A DNA stretch of 64,000 bases, taken from the NCBI GenBank assembly GCA_023512835.1, contig CM042086.1:2986299-3050298 (forward strand). The letters are read 5' to 3'. The DNA comes from Taxillus chinensis. Lineage: Eukaryota; Streptophyta; Magnoliopsida; Santalales; Loranthaceae. Shown in pieces: positions 11,451 through 23,930 of the stretch (positions are counted from its first letter, which is position 1; each line of letters starts with the position of its first letter). Below the pieces are notes generated by a model, which saw only the letters and a program-made list of their open reading frames with translations, searched no databases and was not told the origin of the DNA. A program made the translations under genes and the position numbers.

Positions 11451-13854
11451 AGCTCAATAAATCTGTTACCATCTTTATAATGTAGTTTGATATTCTCATT
11501 GTTGAGTAATCCTGTATGTTCTGTTAGATTTGGATTATAACCACATCTCGGCTTCTCGACATTTAAAGATTTGATTGTTGTTCTTTACAAACTAATGACT
11601 TCAAGGAAAAGAAAAGTTTCTCTACTTCAATTTAGAAACTTGCAGTTGCCTTGTTGATAAGAATCTGAACACTTATTTTGGGCTAATTAAAGCAATGTAT
11701 TGCGGAGAAGTTTAAGAATTCACTGTCCCAAGTGGGTCTTAATTTTTAAAAACGAAATTATAAACATACATCTTATCTTGGATGTAGGCTACATATTCCA
11801 GTAGTTTGTTTTATCCAAACGCTTTCATGTACAGAAACAAATTTGGACCGGTAAAGCGAATCATTCAAGGCAAATCGTATAAACAAAAAAAATACACAGT
11901 TTTTAAAATTATTTTATTTATTTGGTTTAAAATTCTAAAAAAATTAATATATTCTGGTTGTTTTATGATTTAATCGATTCGGAAACTAATTAAATATAAT
12001 ATAATATATATTTAAAAACTTTATTTGTATCTCAAAATCACACCCTTATGGAGTAATTCAAAATCAAATGTCCACTTACAAAGAAAGAGATGTATAACAA
12101 GTGAGATATCAAATGAGCCTGGGTCTAAAAAATACCGATATGTATATATATAAGTATTACTGGATAAATCGGAGATATTAATGGTAAATAAATTGCTTTC
12201 TGATTTTATATCTATTTGTATAATATTTATTTGTATGTCATTTATTACATTGGTTTAAAAATACTACATTAACTAATTGAGATGCTTATCCCTATCCGAA
12301 AGTACGTAAGGCTGTAATAGAATGACTATACCACCTTTACTGCACTATAATTGTTATTTATATGTTTGGTTCATGTTTTGTTATAAAATTAGTATTTCAG
12401 CACTTTTATTATATAGAGAGCCGAAGCTTAAAATATTATATGCTACAGTTAATCTTAAAAAATGAGAATAACTATTTATTTTTCAGATATTATTATATTA
12501 TTTCTTCCTCAGTCCTTAGTCACGTTCTCTGTTCTTCCGCTCAGCATTTTTTCCGGCGACCCCCAAGATCGGGGTGTTGAAGAGGGTTCAAGAATCAAGA
12601 AGGCGTTGAAGTTTACGATAGCATATGGAATAAGGTTTCTCTCTGATTTTTCTCATTGTTTGGTGATATTCTCGAATTTAATGTGTTTACAACACAGATA
12701 ATGTGAATTAGAAGGAGAAGTTTGAGGTGGGTTTGAAGTAGAAAATTAAATCCTTACTTGATACCCCCTTATGCTTTTTGAGATCGGGAAAATCAATTTT
12801 CCAGCCAGCCGTGAGAAGAATAAAAATAAAAATATTATTTTAATAAAAATAAAATTGAAATGAACATAGCAAATCCTGCCTTTATCTTTGGCATTAGCTA
12901 TTCCTTGCGGAATTGGAATAAAGTTTTTACATTAAGTTTCAAAAAAACCTATTAAATTTTATAAATTACAACATCATTTATAACTCATCTGTTCTGTTCA
13001 CCATGGCAACCCTTTCTGCGGCTATCAGTACCTGCTACCGCTCGACACATATTCTACTATATATGCTTGTTCTTACAATGATTTTCTTATAATATTACGC
13101 AATGAATATGTATTTTTAGTTTTAATTATAATTTTTTATTATTATTTAAAAGCAAGGCATCAATTTAATTTATCTGAGGTTTTAAGAACCTTTAATATTG
13201 TAATCACTGTTGTATTTTTAAGTATTAGAATAGTTAAACTTAATTTATTTTATTTAGTTTATTGTTCTATTCTTTAAAATATAAATATTTGAATTTTACA
13301 TAATTTGTATTCAGTATTTTTGTTTCTAAAATATTTGAGAATATTTTTGTCTTTTTTTAAAAGTCATTAGAAAAGGTTTTTCTTGCATTTAGGGGCATTT
13401 TAATTTTTTTTTTTTATATTTTTGTAATAATTTAATGATTTTTTATATATACCAACTACTACGGCTATTAACGAGCTCAGCTATGCCAAATTTTGACCTA
13501 AACGAGCCAAGCTGGTTTGAAATTTTGTAGACTTAATCCGAGTCCGAATCAAGCCTTTGGTGAGCTTTAAAACGAGCTTGTTTAGGCTAATTACCTTTCA
13601 ATTTTATTCCAAATGAATACACATTCTATTCTCCCTTCTCCACGCAATTCCACCGATAAAACATAATATGAAAACATCCAAATACCTGATTCCTTGCGCC
13701 GGTGTTGAATACTTTTTTAAAATATAAGCATAACATGAAATATCACAAGATCTGAATCGAAAAGGTAAGAGCTTCATGCATATGTGAAATCCACCGATGG
13801 CAAGAACATGAACCTCATGCTCTAGAGGGAGAGAAAATAAATAAACCATATATT
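11451..13854. other. AT-rich region between HUS1 and the PPR gene
   Basis: Contains the HUS1 3' flank, AT-rich sequence, a short GC-richer patch at 12530-12640 ending in AATAAGGTTTC (a donor-like site with no identifiable gene), and an imperfect set of GAGCTC/AACGAGC motifs at 13470-13580 that looks like a dispersed-repeat fragment. No supported gene. Confidence 0.45.
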
Positions 13855-16035
13855 TTACCAATATTCATTACAAGAGCATGAACCGTGCCTGAAATGGTGG
13901 TATCGAGTTTTATCCCTAACAATGATCTCCCTATTGTATACTTTCGATACAAGCTTTGCCACAAGGTGGCAATCCACACACATTCTGAGGTTTTTCACGA
14001 TTCTAATTGTTACCCCTGGTCCAGAACTAATCAACCCAAAGGCCATAGCCAACTTCTCGCTATGGCGATACAGTGCATTTTCTTTTTCTTCTTCCCCGGT
14101 GTCAAGGGATACCTCCGAAGTATCTGGCAAATACCCAGCAAACTTCAAGTCTCTTGTCATCTCATCCAACTTTAGGTATATTTCTTTGGACTGAGCATGT
14201 GACTCGTCCCCTGCAACAAACTCATGAACAAACCCATTCATCTCTATCAGACTACAACCTGGGATTTTCTTGATCCCTCGGTCCATCATCAGTTTTCTAA
14301 TTTCACGCAGATTTGCCCAGCTTTCACAAGCTGCGTATATGTTACACAATGAAACATAAACTGCCCCATTTTGGGGCTCTATCTCAAGAAGCTTTTTAGC
14401 TGCCGTTTCAGCCATGTTTGTGTCCTTGTGAACCCTGCAAGCACCAAGAAGAGCTCCCCAGATAATTGAATTTGGTTTCAAGGGCATGCTCTTTATAACC
14501 TCATAAGCTTCTCTTAGACGCCCAGCTCGCCCAAGAAGATCAACCATGCACCCATAATGTGCTACATTGGGCTCAATCCTATGTTGGACACTCATGTTTT
14601 TGAAGAACTCCCTACCTCTATCTACCATTCCAGTGTGAGTACAGGCACAAAGAACACCAACATAAGTTATCTCATTGGGCAATATCGAAGCTTTTAGCAT
14701 TCGAGAGAACATATCAAGAGCTTCTTCACCATGCCCATTAATTGCAAGCCCAACAATCACGGTTGTCCAAGTAAACCTGTCCGTTTTAGGCATCTCATTG
14801 AACACTTTTACTGCCCTGTCTACACTACCACATTTGAAGTACATGTCTACCAAAGCATTTCCCACAAAGATGTCTTGCTTGATTTTTTTCTTGTCCATGT
14901 AGGTTTTTATCCACTCCCCTAATCCAAGAGCACCTAATTGTGCACAAGCTGTAAGAACGCCAACCATTGTGAATTCATCCGGTTTAACATTTGTAAGTTG
15001 CATTGAACGAAATAGTGCCAATGCCTCTTTGAATCGGTTTGTCCGAACAAACCCATCAATCATGGCTGTCCATGTGACACAGTCCTTCTCTGGCATTTGA
15101 TTGAAGAATTTTTGAGCTAAATCAATTTGACCAGAACCTGCAAAGCCTTTCACAATGGCCGTCCACGAAATCATGTCCTTATTCTTCATGGTCTCAAATA
15201 CCTCGAGTGCAGAATCCATTTCTCCACAAGTAGCATACATGTCAATCAAAGCATTTCCAACTATAGTGTTGGGTTCAACTCTAGAATCTTTGAGACGTTG
15301 ATGAACCCGCTTGCCGGTTTCTAAATCCTTCAATTTTGAGCAAGCTGAAAAAATCAAAACAAACGTAACAGAAGTGGGCAACACCTTTTCCATCTCCATC
15401 TCAACAAAAAGCCTTCTGGACTCATCAAATTGCTTGCTCCTATTATAAGCAGAAATCAATATGTTCCATGCAATCACATCTCGCTTTGAACTCATTTCAA
15501 AAACAACTCGAGCAATCTCAGTTTGGCCGCTCATGGAGTACATATGAATCATGGCATTTTGAACGAACACATTGGAACCAAACCCAAACTTCACTACATG
15601 GCCGTGCAGTTCCTTTCCATACTCCGCCACAAGACTACGAGTAAACCCCTTCAGTAAGAACGGAAACGTATGATTATCGGGCCTCTGCCCTCTCCCCAAC
15701 ATTTCCAAGTACATGGAAACCGCATCTCTAGGACGCCCTATCCGCGAGTAGCCCTTCATTATCGTGTTCCAAAGATACATGTTTGGTTCAGTAATTTTGT
15801 CGAACATCTCGCGAGCATATCCCATATCACCAGAATCATGAGTGCAACAAAAGCCGACGATTCGAGATTGGGCGATTGGGACGGGCAAGCAGCCGGCACG
15901 GATTTCGTGGGCGCAAAGTTGCTTGAGTTGGTTAAAGGATTTGGGGGGTTCTGGTGGTGGTGGTGGCGGGCTGCGTTGAGGAGAGTGAAGGTGGGTGAGT
16001 GAGGAAGCCAAAGGCATTGTTGATATTGCAGACAT
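13855..16035 (-). CDS. DYW-class pentatricopeptide repeat protein (PLS-E-DYW), organellar RNA editing factor type
   Basis: A 726-aa intronless frame. After a Pro-rich N-terminus (a run of P near residue 23-28) come tandem PLS-type PPR motifs such as PNMYLWNTIMKGYSR, RDVIAWNILISAYNR and DCVTWTAMIDGFVR, then E motifs. The terminal DYW cytidine-deaminase-like domain (about 630-726) keeps HSEK, the CVDCH zinc motif and HHFRHGSCSC, ending NEYW instead of DYW. Such proteins bind specific plastid or mitochondrial transcripts and convert C to U. The ORF extends upstream to a GTG at 16086, but the first ATG in frame is at 16035, so I used it. It resembles Arabidopsis At3g15930 as I remember it. The basic N-terminus fits an organellar transit peptide, but the target compartment cannot be read from sequence by eye. 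Confidence 0.93.
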   Translation of the reverse strand: MSAISTMPLASSLTHLHSPQRSPPPPPPEPPKSFNQLKQLCAHEIRAGCLPVPIAQSRIVGFCCTHDSGDMGYAREMFDKITEPNMYLWNTIMKGYSRIGRPRDAVSMYLEMLGRGQRPDNHTFPFLLKGFTRSLVAEYGKELHGHVVKFGFGSNVFVQNAMIHMYSMSGQTEIARVVFEMSSKRDVIAWNILISAYNRSKQFDESRRLFVEMEMEKVLPTSVTFVLIFSACSKLKDLETGKRVHQRLKDSRVEPNTIVGNALIDMYATCGEMDSALEVFETMKNKDMISWTAIVKGFAGSGQIDLAQKFFNQMPEKDCVTWTAMIDGFVRTNRFKEALALFRSMQLTNVKPDEFTMVGVLTACAQLGALGLGEWIKTYMDKKKIKQDIFVGNALVDMYFKCGSVDRAVKVFNEMPKTDRFTWTTVIVGLAINGHGEEALDMFSRMLKASILPNEITYVGVLCACTHTGMVDRGREFFKNMSVQHRIEPNVAHYGCMVDLLGRAGRLREAYEVIKSMPLKPNSIIWGALLGACRVHKDTNMAETAAKKLLEIEPQNGAVYVSLCNIYAACESWANLREIRKLMMDRGIKKIPGCSLIEMNGFVHEFVAGDESHAQSKEIYLKLDEMTRDLKFAGYLPDTSEVSLDTGEEEKENALYRHSEKLAMAFGLISSGPGVTIRIVKNLRMCVDCHLVAKLVSKVYNREIIVRDKTRYHHFRHGSCSCNEYW

Positions 16036-16398
16036 TGTTGAGAATGGGGACCGAAAATGCGTTTTGGTGGGAATTGAGAGTTGCACGCGATGAAGAGTGT
16101 GGGAGTCCGCATGAGGTCGTTAAAGATATTAGTCCATTACTATCGAGCTATAATGGATAAGGTCGATACGTGATCGACGTCGACCCGAGCAAGTTTGTGT
16201 TGGTTGACACGAAAAAAGTGGTCAACATGAGATTGACCTTGTGCAACGGTGTCTGACCGAATATACAACTATGGTTTTTTAAATTTACAGCTAGATTGAA
16301 TTTTCCAAATTCCCAAACGTCAAATACATCACCTAATTAAGCTCATGTCCAAAATGTTTTAAAGTTAATTTTAACGCAGTCTCATTATAGCTTATGTT
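16036..16398. promoter_or_regulatory. upstream region of the PPR gene
   Basis: About 360 bp preceding the PPR start, probably leader and proximal promoter on the minus strand. It contains a patch of GTCGAC/GATCGA motifs at 16160-16260. No TATA box is obvious. Confidence 0.35.
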
Positions 16399-16406
16399 AT
16401 TTTAAC

Positions 16407-16646
16407 TAGGGATGGCAAAATCGCCCCGACCCGGGCTGCCCTGACGCGAAATAACCCGCCCCAACTAGCCATCGGGTCGGGCTCGGGTCTTGCCTGATCC
16501 GCCCCGATCCAGTTTTTTTGAATAAGTTTAAGGTAAAAAACACCGACCCGCCCTGATCCGACCAAACCCCCAACGCCGGGTTCGGTCGTCGGGTCGGATC
16601 GGGTTCGGGTCGGACAGTACCTGAGCCCGACCTGTTGCCATCCCTA
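16407..16646. mobile_element. 240-bp hAT MITE, family with TAGGGATGGCAA ends
   Basis: Perfect 12-bp terminal inverted repeats: TAGGGATGGCAA at the left and TTGCCATCCCTA at the right. They are bounded by a perfect 8-bp target duplication, ATTTTAAC at 16399-16406 and 16647-16654. The interior is GC-rich with many GGGTCGG/CCGACCC repeats. No coding capacity. The clean ends suggest a fairly recent insertion. Relatives lie at 48700-49020 and about 40168-40460. Confidence 0.9.
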
Positions 16647-16654
16647 ATTTTAAC

Positions 16655-17613
16655 AGTACATTAATTATATTTTTATTTAATTTTTATTTTTTTCATAATT
16701 ATCCTTATTCTTCCCAAATCAGAAATCTCAAATCTCTAATAAGAAAAACCTATGGCGGTCGGTCGCTGAACCTCCCCCTGCCGCTGTCGGCTTTGGCATG
16801 GCCTCTCGCCTGGCAACGGGATTTGGGTTGGCTCTGATAAAAAGCAACCTGTTGGCCCATCGAACAAGCCCTAGAGATGTGGAGAAATAGGTCGCTGGAG
16901 AATTTTATCGAACAGCTGGAAGGCACATCGGGTGACAGGGGAAATCAGCCGCCTCAACGCTAGGCCCACCCTATTCAAGCTACACACACCAAGACACGGC
17001 TCGCTCCAACCGGAGGACGCCGCAGGGCCGATGCCAAGAGCAGTCCCGCCTAGAAAGGATCACGACGCGATGCGGGCAGAGCATCGGGGAGGACTCACGC
17101 GAGAACCGGATCGGCCAGCCGCCAAATCGCCAGAGCCAGGGATACGAAGCCTCCATCCGTTGGGCGGGCGGGCACACGACGGGGAGCAGCGTTTGGGGGA
17201 GGGGGACGCCGTTGCTCGCGGTGCCGTCTTCTTCCGCGATCTTGGGTTTCTGATGACCTGCAAGGCTCTCTCCCCTGCCGCTACTTCTGATATCGCCGAT
17301 GCCAGAGGGGAGATCTTGAGCTGGGGCCAGGCAACGTAGATGTTGCAGTGGTCACCGACGTCGCAGAGGGAGGTGGCTGGGGATGAGGCGCCACTAGGGA
17401 GGATGGGGCTATGGGGGAGGGAGGTGTCGTTGGGAAGGGGGGCGTGTGGGAGAGAGGTGACGTGGGGAGGAGATAGGTCAAAGGTTTAAGGTTTAGTTTG
17501 TAATTTTGGAATAGGGTTGAGATAAAAGCAGAGGTGGCATTATGAGAAAAATCAAAAGTTAAAGTTATATTTATTTATTTTTTTCTTTTGTTAATGGGTT
17601 GGAGATCGTCTTA
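16655..17613. mobile_element. GC-rich-core TIR element, left end unclear
   Basis: An AT-rich edge, a GC-rich core (16740-17480) and an AT-rich right edge ending GGTTGGAGATCGTC followed by TTA at 17611-17613. That right end resembles the termini of the TTA/TAA-flanked elements at 20314-21306 and 29506-30240. I could not find a matching left end; it may lie left of the hAT MITE near 16340. The 135-codon frame in the core shows no family features and I do not call it a gene. Confidence 0.35.
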
Positions 17614-20313
17614 TGGGTAGTGCTGTAATGTTGTATACAAGGTCATAGGTTGGGCCGGCTAAACCGGATGAGGTTTCATAGCCACCTGGAGCTAAATTTG
17701 GGTTTTATTTAGGATCTTTCACCCCATATTTATATGTAGATTTTAGTTTAGTGATGCAACACCATATTCCATTATGTTGTAAAAATGAAACTTTACTGTG
17801 TAGATAATTATTTCTTATAAATATAAAGTTGAGATTTTTAATAAAATACATAGAATTTCTTTCAAAGCTTTCTATTTTTTTCTTGCCATTCACAATAAAT
17901 TTGCCAGGATGTCCTAATTTTATGTTTGCAAAAAAAAAAAAAAAAAAACCTTTTGCAACACCGTCAATTGAGATCTATCGCTCATTATCTCTTATTCATA
18001 GTTATTGTCATTGATTTGTCTTTCCTTCACGAAGTTTGCACTGTTGTAGGCAGCCTCATTGCTCACCGCTGATACTACCTACATTACCAAAGTTGCAAAC
18101 CTCTTTGCTTTCTATTCTCAAGAGGGAAGAACTAAATATAGGAGAAAATGTTTAAAATATATATAGATATACACACACAAAAAGAATGTCGATGATGATG
18201 ATTATTATTAACTAAGTGATAATACTTATTATTATTGTCGTTGTTGTTAAATTATTTACAAATATCAATTAAAATTTATTTGTTTTAGAAATAGTACAAA
18301 AAAACTTTTCTCAACAAATAAGTAGGAGGTTAAAAAACGTAGTAAGCTAGATTCTCATTATTTGTTGAGGTTAAAATATTAGATTTTGTTGAAACATATT
18401 ATTTTTTAGGGTTATGTATTTTGTTGAGGTTAAAATATTTGTTGTTGAGGTTATTTATTCTCATATAAATAAATATTTTTCTTATTTGCTTCAAAACATT
18501 TACCTAATAAATAATAATTTAATTGATTAATAAGATTAATTAATTAAATATTATTTATTGAAACTTCAATTAAGTTTGTTCATTTAACTAGCACAGTTTA
18601 TTTTTGTTTAGAATATTAAATCATTATAAGATAATTCTCTGATTGTATTTAGGAGCTGATTTATGAACAAGTGTTTATATATATTTAAGAAGTATACGTA
18701 TATTACATGGATATTTATTTAATAAGATTAAATAAATAATAATAAATATTTTTATTCATTTAATGTGATTAAATGAATAATTATATTATTTATTTATTTA
18801 ATAAAAAATAAATATTTATTTATATAGTTTTAATACACAATAATTCTATTATTTAAATAGTTTAAATAATTATGAATATTGTGTATTATTATTATTATTA
18901 TTATTAAACTGAATGGGCATATATGCAATAACAAAGGGATAGTTTAAGTCTATAAATAGATGCATAGCCTCCTAGGTTAAAGATATGCAAAATTATAGAC
19001 AATCCAAAAGAGAGATAAACATGTGACGGTCAACTCTATAGGTGTTGTTGTTTATATTTTTTAATCTAAGGGTGTCATGGCCTTGTACTCCTTAAAAAGG
19101 TGAATAGTAAAGAAGGTTAAGTGGTGATTGCAGTCAGAAGGTATCAAAGACAGTTAAATATTGATCGCAACTTTGTATTTAAAGGAAAAATAATAGGATT
19201 TTTTACCGTTTTTTGAAGTAAGTTCTTTTTAATCCTCTTTGTTGAATTATAACAGTTTATTCGTGATTAGATCTTAGTGTTTCTTTATCATATTAAAATT
19301 TTTAAAATTCATTTTCGCTGCAGTTAAGTGTTAATCACATTTTGACATTCCAACACGAGTAAGATGCATTAAGCTTCAAATATCTTCATATATTGGAGTT
19401 ACAATATTGTGGATAGTGGGTTTGTCAAGTCAAATGCATAAATCCACGACTTTGATATGCAAAAATTAATGATATTCTCATATTGTTTGCTATAGTTTAT
19501 TATAAATCCTAAATTATGATTAGATTATAAATAGGTCATTGATTGGAGAATTAATAGCAATATATGAAAAAAGTTGTAATTATAGAGATTTGACAGAATC
19601 TTTTGATATTAATTATGAATATCATAATGGAGGATGATATCTCATGATAATTAATTATATAAATAGACAAATCTTTGTTAAACATTATTGTAATTATATG
19701 TACATAATCTTGAAGTGTAATTTTAATCCCTAATTGTGCCTTGAATTAAAACTAACAATTGATGATTAATTAATTAATTAATTAATTAATTGTTTAAATA
19801 TTAAATCTTCAATTATGTAGGTCCATTTGATTTCTCGTTAGCAACATATATTCTTGTATGAAGTAATATATATCTTTTAGAAAAAAAATTCAAGTTGTGT
19901 AAGAGAAGGGATAAATATGATATTATTTATATATTTATTTAATAGTTAAATAAATATAATACATAGTTACTCATTTAATGAAATTAAATAAATAATATTA
20001 TTCAAAATATATTCATATGTTTAGTTTTTTATTCGACGAGAGTAACTGAATATTTAAATTTGATGTATTTATTTCTTTATTAAACAAATAAATAATATTG
20101 AATATTTAGTTAGTTAGTTTAAATATAAATTATCCGGTTAGTTTAAAAGGTTCAAATTAATGAAGGAATATATGTTAAATTATATATTACTTAAATTAGT
20201 AATTTATTTCAAGGTTGACTTAAGGTTAATTTAGGGAAAACATAGATTGTTCATTATTTAGAAACTTTAAGCATATAAATCTTCAATGCTATCAAGCTAA
20301 ATTGACTAGCTAA
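17614..20313. other. AT-rich intergenic region with possible solo LTR and simple repeats
   Basis: No coding frame. TTA repeats run at 18886-18905 and (AATT)n at 19764-19791. A stretch ending at 19355 (TTTTCGCTGCAG, then TTCCAACA) with a TATA-like CTATAAATAG at 18950 looks like the 3' half of a copia-type LTR. Several GTTGAGGTTA copies at 18360-18450 could be its start (TGTTG against CAACA), but no 5-bp target duplication fits, so the LTR reading is weak. Confidence 0.3.
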
Positions 20314-21306
20314 GAGCATTCACAATGGACTCAATATATTTTGGCTATAATTTAACCTAATAATGGGTTTTTATAAATTATAGCTAGCTTAATTTTAGGC
20401 TATGAAATAACAAGCTTAATATATTTTTAGTATTTTAATTAAAATAATATATTTCTCTCTCCTCCCTTCGCACGTCTGTTGGCTCCCCTCCTCACACGCC
20501 CGCTCAACTCCCCCTCTCTCCACTCGCCGGGCCTCCCCCCTCCCCCCCCTCTCCACCCACCGCGTCAAGTTTCCCCGGTGGTCACCCCCTCTCTCTACCC
20601 CACCACCGCACCTCGCCTCCCCCCTCTCCCGCCACCCCTGCCCCCTGCCATACTCTCTCGTCGGAACGCAGAACACAGAACGTAAACATCAGAATGTGAA
20701 TGGCAAAACGGAAAAACGAAGAAATATTATTTCATTTTAAAAGAAAAGTAGCGAACGTGGAACGGCTCACCAGATTTGAAGAGTGAAATACTAATAGCTA
20801 AATTTATTGCTATTATATTGAGGCTAATGTGGAGGGTTTTTATTGCTTTTTAAGCAATATTTAGCTAAATTTCAAGTTTGTTAAGCCAGATAAGAATGTT
20901 CTAGAGTTATATTTAACTTGCTACAGGGAGACTTTAACTAATTGCATCTATTTTTTTACTTAATAATTATTTTTCCCAATTTACCCTACATTACCTTTCC
21001 AAATTCCAAATTCCTAACAACTTATGTTGGGCGACGAAGAGAAGCCACCGATTGGGGGGGGGGTGGCGATGGGGAATGCAGGGTGAGGGGACGAGAACGC
21101 ATGGCTGGGGGGACGAGGGGCGCGACGAAAGACCAAATTGTAATTTTTCCTTATTTGTTGACATGGCAGGGTCAGGTAAAGTAAAAGTAAAAGCTATATT
21201 TAGCTTTTATTTTTGCTTTTGCTAATAGTTTATTTAAATCATTAGATAATAAATTTAGCCATATTTTAATATAGCTTTTGCTATAACTGATGGGTTGGAG
21301 ATGCTC
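20314..21306. mobile_element. about 1-kb TIR element flanked by TAA, GC-rich core
   Basis: Left end GAGCATTCACAATGG and right end (reverse complement) GAGCATCTCCAACCC, each flanked by TAA (20311-20313 and 21307-21309). This fits a PIF/Harbinger-like 3-bp target duplication. Both edges carry AGCTA/TTTAGC-rich AT sequence; the middle has two GC-rich blocks (20455-20660 and 21020-21130). An internal GAACATTC-type end near 20893-20905 suggests a composite of two related elements. The frames in the GC-rich part are low-complexity Pro or Gly/Arg and not genes. Confidence 0.55.
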
Positions 21307-21309
21307 TAA

Positions 21310-22400
21310 ATTGTCTAAGTTAAGCCTTGGAGATATATGAGAAAACATGTACACACATTAAAAAAACATATAAGAGAGACAAAATGTGTGAGGGCATGAG
21401 AAAACCCCTTTAAATCAGATAAGGTTATTCACTTGTTACTCTTTAAGAAGGTAGATAATAAAAAAGACTCATGGTTTTAAATTTGTTATTTTGATATTGT
21501 TCTTGAAATAATATCGTATTTCACAAATCAAAAAAGAGTTTTTTTGTATATTATGTTGAATCTCATTTTATCTAGAACACAAAAGTTTACTTTAGATTTT
21601 ATATATATGCGAAAGTAAAAAAATATTTAAATAAACAAACAAATAAACAAAAAACAAAAAAATCATTAAAGGCAACCTTGGCGTCCTCGGCTCTTCCTTT
21701 CTCTTTCCTTTTCCTTTTCGTTTAGGTCTACATGGACATCATTGTTGACAAATGTTTTGCACGAACAAGTTGTCTGTCGTTCACATGTGCATAAAAGGTC
21801 AAAACAAGAAAATCCAAATAGACCCAAAACACTGTCCAGCATCTTTATAATAAAAAGGTAGCAGTGCTAGGTACAACCGGCGTTGCAGCATCTTTGCTTC
21901 TCCTGCTGACATAGAATAAGTCACATCAGTAATTTTTTTTCATGATCTGACGCACTTCCAGATCATCGCTTAAGCTCCTGATCGAGGCAGTCTCGAGTAG
22001 AGCCCCTGCTCGAGCTTGAGGCTCGAGCATATGAGCTTGAGCCTCTACTCAAGGCATGCTCGAGCCTAAGATTCGAGCAAGTTTCGAGCATCGAGCAAGA
22101 CTCGAGCAGGCATTGAGCAAGCCTCGAGTAGAGGCTCGATTATGTCTTCCACGACCAGATCAACGGGTTTTTAGGTTTTGTCAGCTGTAATTTCCAATAA
22201 AAACTTTTAACGGTCATAACTTTGCGCACAGTAGTCCAATTTAAACCTTTTTTATTCGTAGGTATAGACGAGACACACGGACCCAAAACAAATCCCATAT
22301 GAGGTTTGCCGCTCTCGAATTTCCAAAAAAACGCATTTTTTCATCTTTAAATTCAGATTTTATATCGTGTTCTATCTATTCCTGTCCAGATCTATGACTC
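21310..22400. repeat. retroelement-like fragment with a CTCGAGC motif cluster
   Basis: 21961-22140 is packed with variants of CTCGAGC, in both orientations because the core is palindromic, at irregular spacing. The following 150 bp (AACGGTCATAACTTTGCGC, then the AATTTCCAAAAAA region) has the flavour of plant gypsy LTR or leader sequence. No ends or target duplications were found. 21310-21900 is AT-rich with nothing recognisable. Confidence 0.35.
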
Positions 22401-23748
22401 GAGGCCCTTTCCTCCCTCCGCTGCTTTTTTTCTCTCTATTTCAGATGTGATACGTTGCGCGTTAAGTTTTAAGTATTTTTATTAACATGATAACTGTCAC
22501 ATCAGTCGAAGACACAAAAACGACACAATGCAGATTGCAAATAGACTTTTTCATAAAAGGTGAGAGGGCGCATGACTCCCAAATCTTTACATTAAAAAAA
22601 GAGATCATCAGTAGCAATAAATTATAAATACTATAGACAACATATAAAAAAACGGCTCTTCCCTCGTGGAGCAAGACCAAAAAAAAAAAAAAAAAAGGCT
22701 AGCAAAAAAAAAAAAAAGACCCCATTCCTTCCCATCTCTCTCTCTCTCTCCCGACCAGCTCTTTGCAAAAAAAAAAAACCAAAAGGGGAAAAATGCCCAG
22801 CTCTACCACAGCCTTTTTTTGTTTTTTGCCTTCAACTCTCACGCTCAACCCTCTCCTCTCTCTTTCCATCAATTCCAAAATTCCCAAAAACAAAAAAAAA
22901 AAACAACTTTCCAACTCCATTATTTTTCACAAATTCCAAAAGACAAAAAAAATCCATTTTCCATATTTCTTCATATTTTGGCCAGTCAGCTCCCAGTTTG
23001 CTACTTCTCCATCGAATTGCTACCGGCATCGACGAGTCAACAACCACCGAAACACCATTCAAGTTGTTTTTTTAATATATATATTTTCTTTCATGTTTTT
23101 TATTTTATTTTCGTTTTTATTCATAGGTTTTCGTTTATACTTGTATATTTTTCATTTATAGTTTTTTTATTAACTTTATTTTTTATACCGATGTAATTTT
23201 AGGTAGTGTTTTTTTCCTTTTATTGTATATTGTGATATGTAAGATGTAAAAAGAAAAGTAAAAAGAGAGAAAGGAAGACATTTTATTTTCCTATTGTACA
23301 AACTACACCATAGTTAAAATGTCATGTTTATTTCATTATACTGCAAAAAAAATGTGTTTAATCAAAATTATCACAAATTTTTTTTAAACTTAAAAATGAA
23401 AATAAAAATGAAAATAGAAAGATAATGATATATTAGTTGTTTTTTTCTTTTTTTAGTATATTTTCAAATAGACAAAAAAATTCAATTTGAAATCAAATGA
23501 GTTAACTAAATTGATAATATTTTAATTTTTTTATATTTTAATCAGTCACAACAAAAATTGTAACAAATCAACATCCATCAAGTTACAAATTAATTAACTC
23601 ATCGAATCAAAAAAAAAAAAAACTAACCCAAAACCATATAATTGAAAGCTGGCCGTAGATATTGAGGTGGTGGCGTAGAACCAAAAGAAAGGAAGTAAAA
23701 ACTAGTCAAATTACTGGTAACTTTTGTATGCATGTGCTACCGTAAAAG

Positions 23749-23801
<53 letters not shown>

Positions 23802-23930
23802 CTCAATTCAGTGGCCCAACTCAGAAAGAATGACATTCCAAATTTGTGGTCTTCCAGTTAAAAGAAAAAATAATGGATCAAAATGTATATTTAGAGACAA
23901 ACAATTCAAAATTGACCTAACCTATGAACC
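22401..23930. other. AT-rich region with poly(A), CT and AT repeats, no gene
   Basis: Long A-runs at 22678-22720 and 22767-22780, a short CT repeat at 22736-22752, and an uninterrupted (AT)n microsatellite at about 23751-23795. A 176-codon frame over 22666-23196 is made of Lys/Phe/Ser homopolymer-like runs from these tracts and is not supported as a gene. Confidence 0.5.

Noticed and set aside
16036..16086. Longer N-terminus for the PPR protein starting at 16086
   Set aside because: The codon at 16086 is GTG; the first in-frame ATG is at 16035 and no acceptor site suggests a coding exon upstream.
16932..17339. 135-codon frame in GC-rich DNA
   Set aside because: Arg/Pro-rich composition typical of random GC-rich sequence, no motif, inside a probable transposon core.
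18250..19355. Complete copia solo LTR
   Set aside because: A plausible 3' end exists, but no start with a matching 5-bp duplication could be found, so it is only mentioned in the region description.
22666..23196. 176-codon frame rich in Lys, Phe and Ser
   Set aside because: It is generated by A-runs, CT repeats and T-rich DNA; there is no conserved motif, and the first codons are homopolymer.
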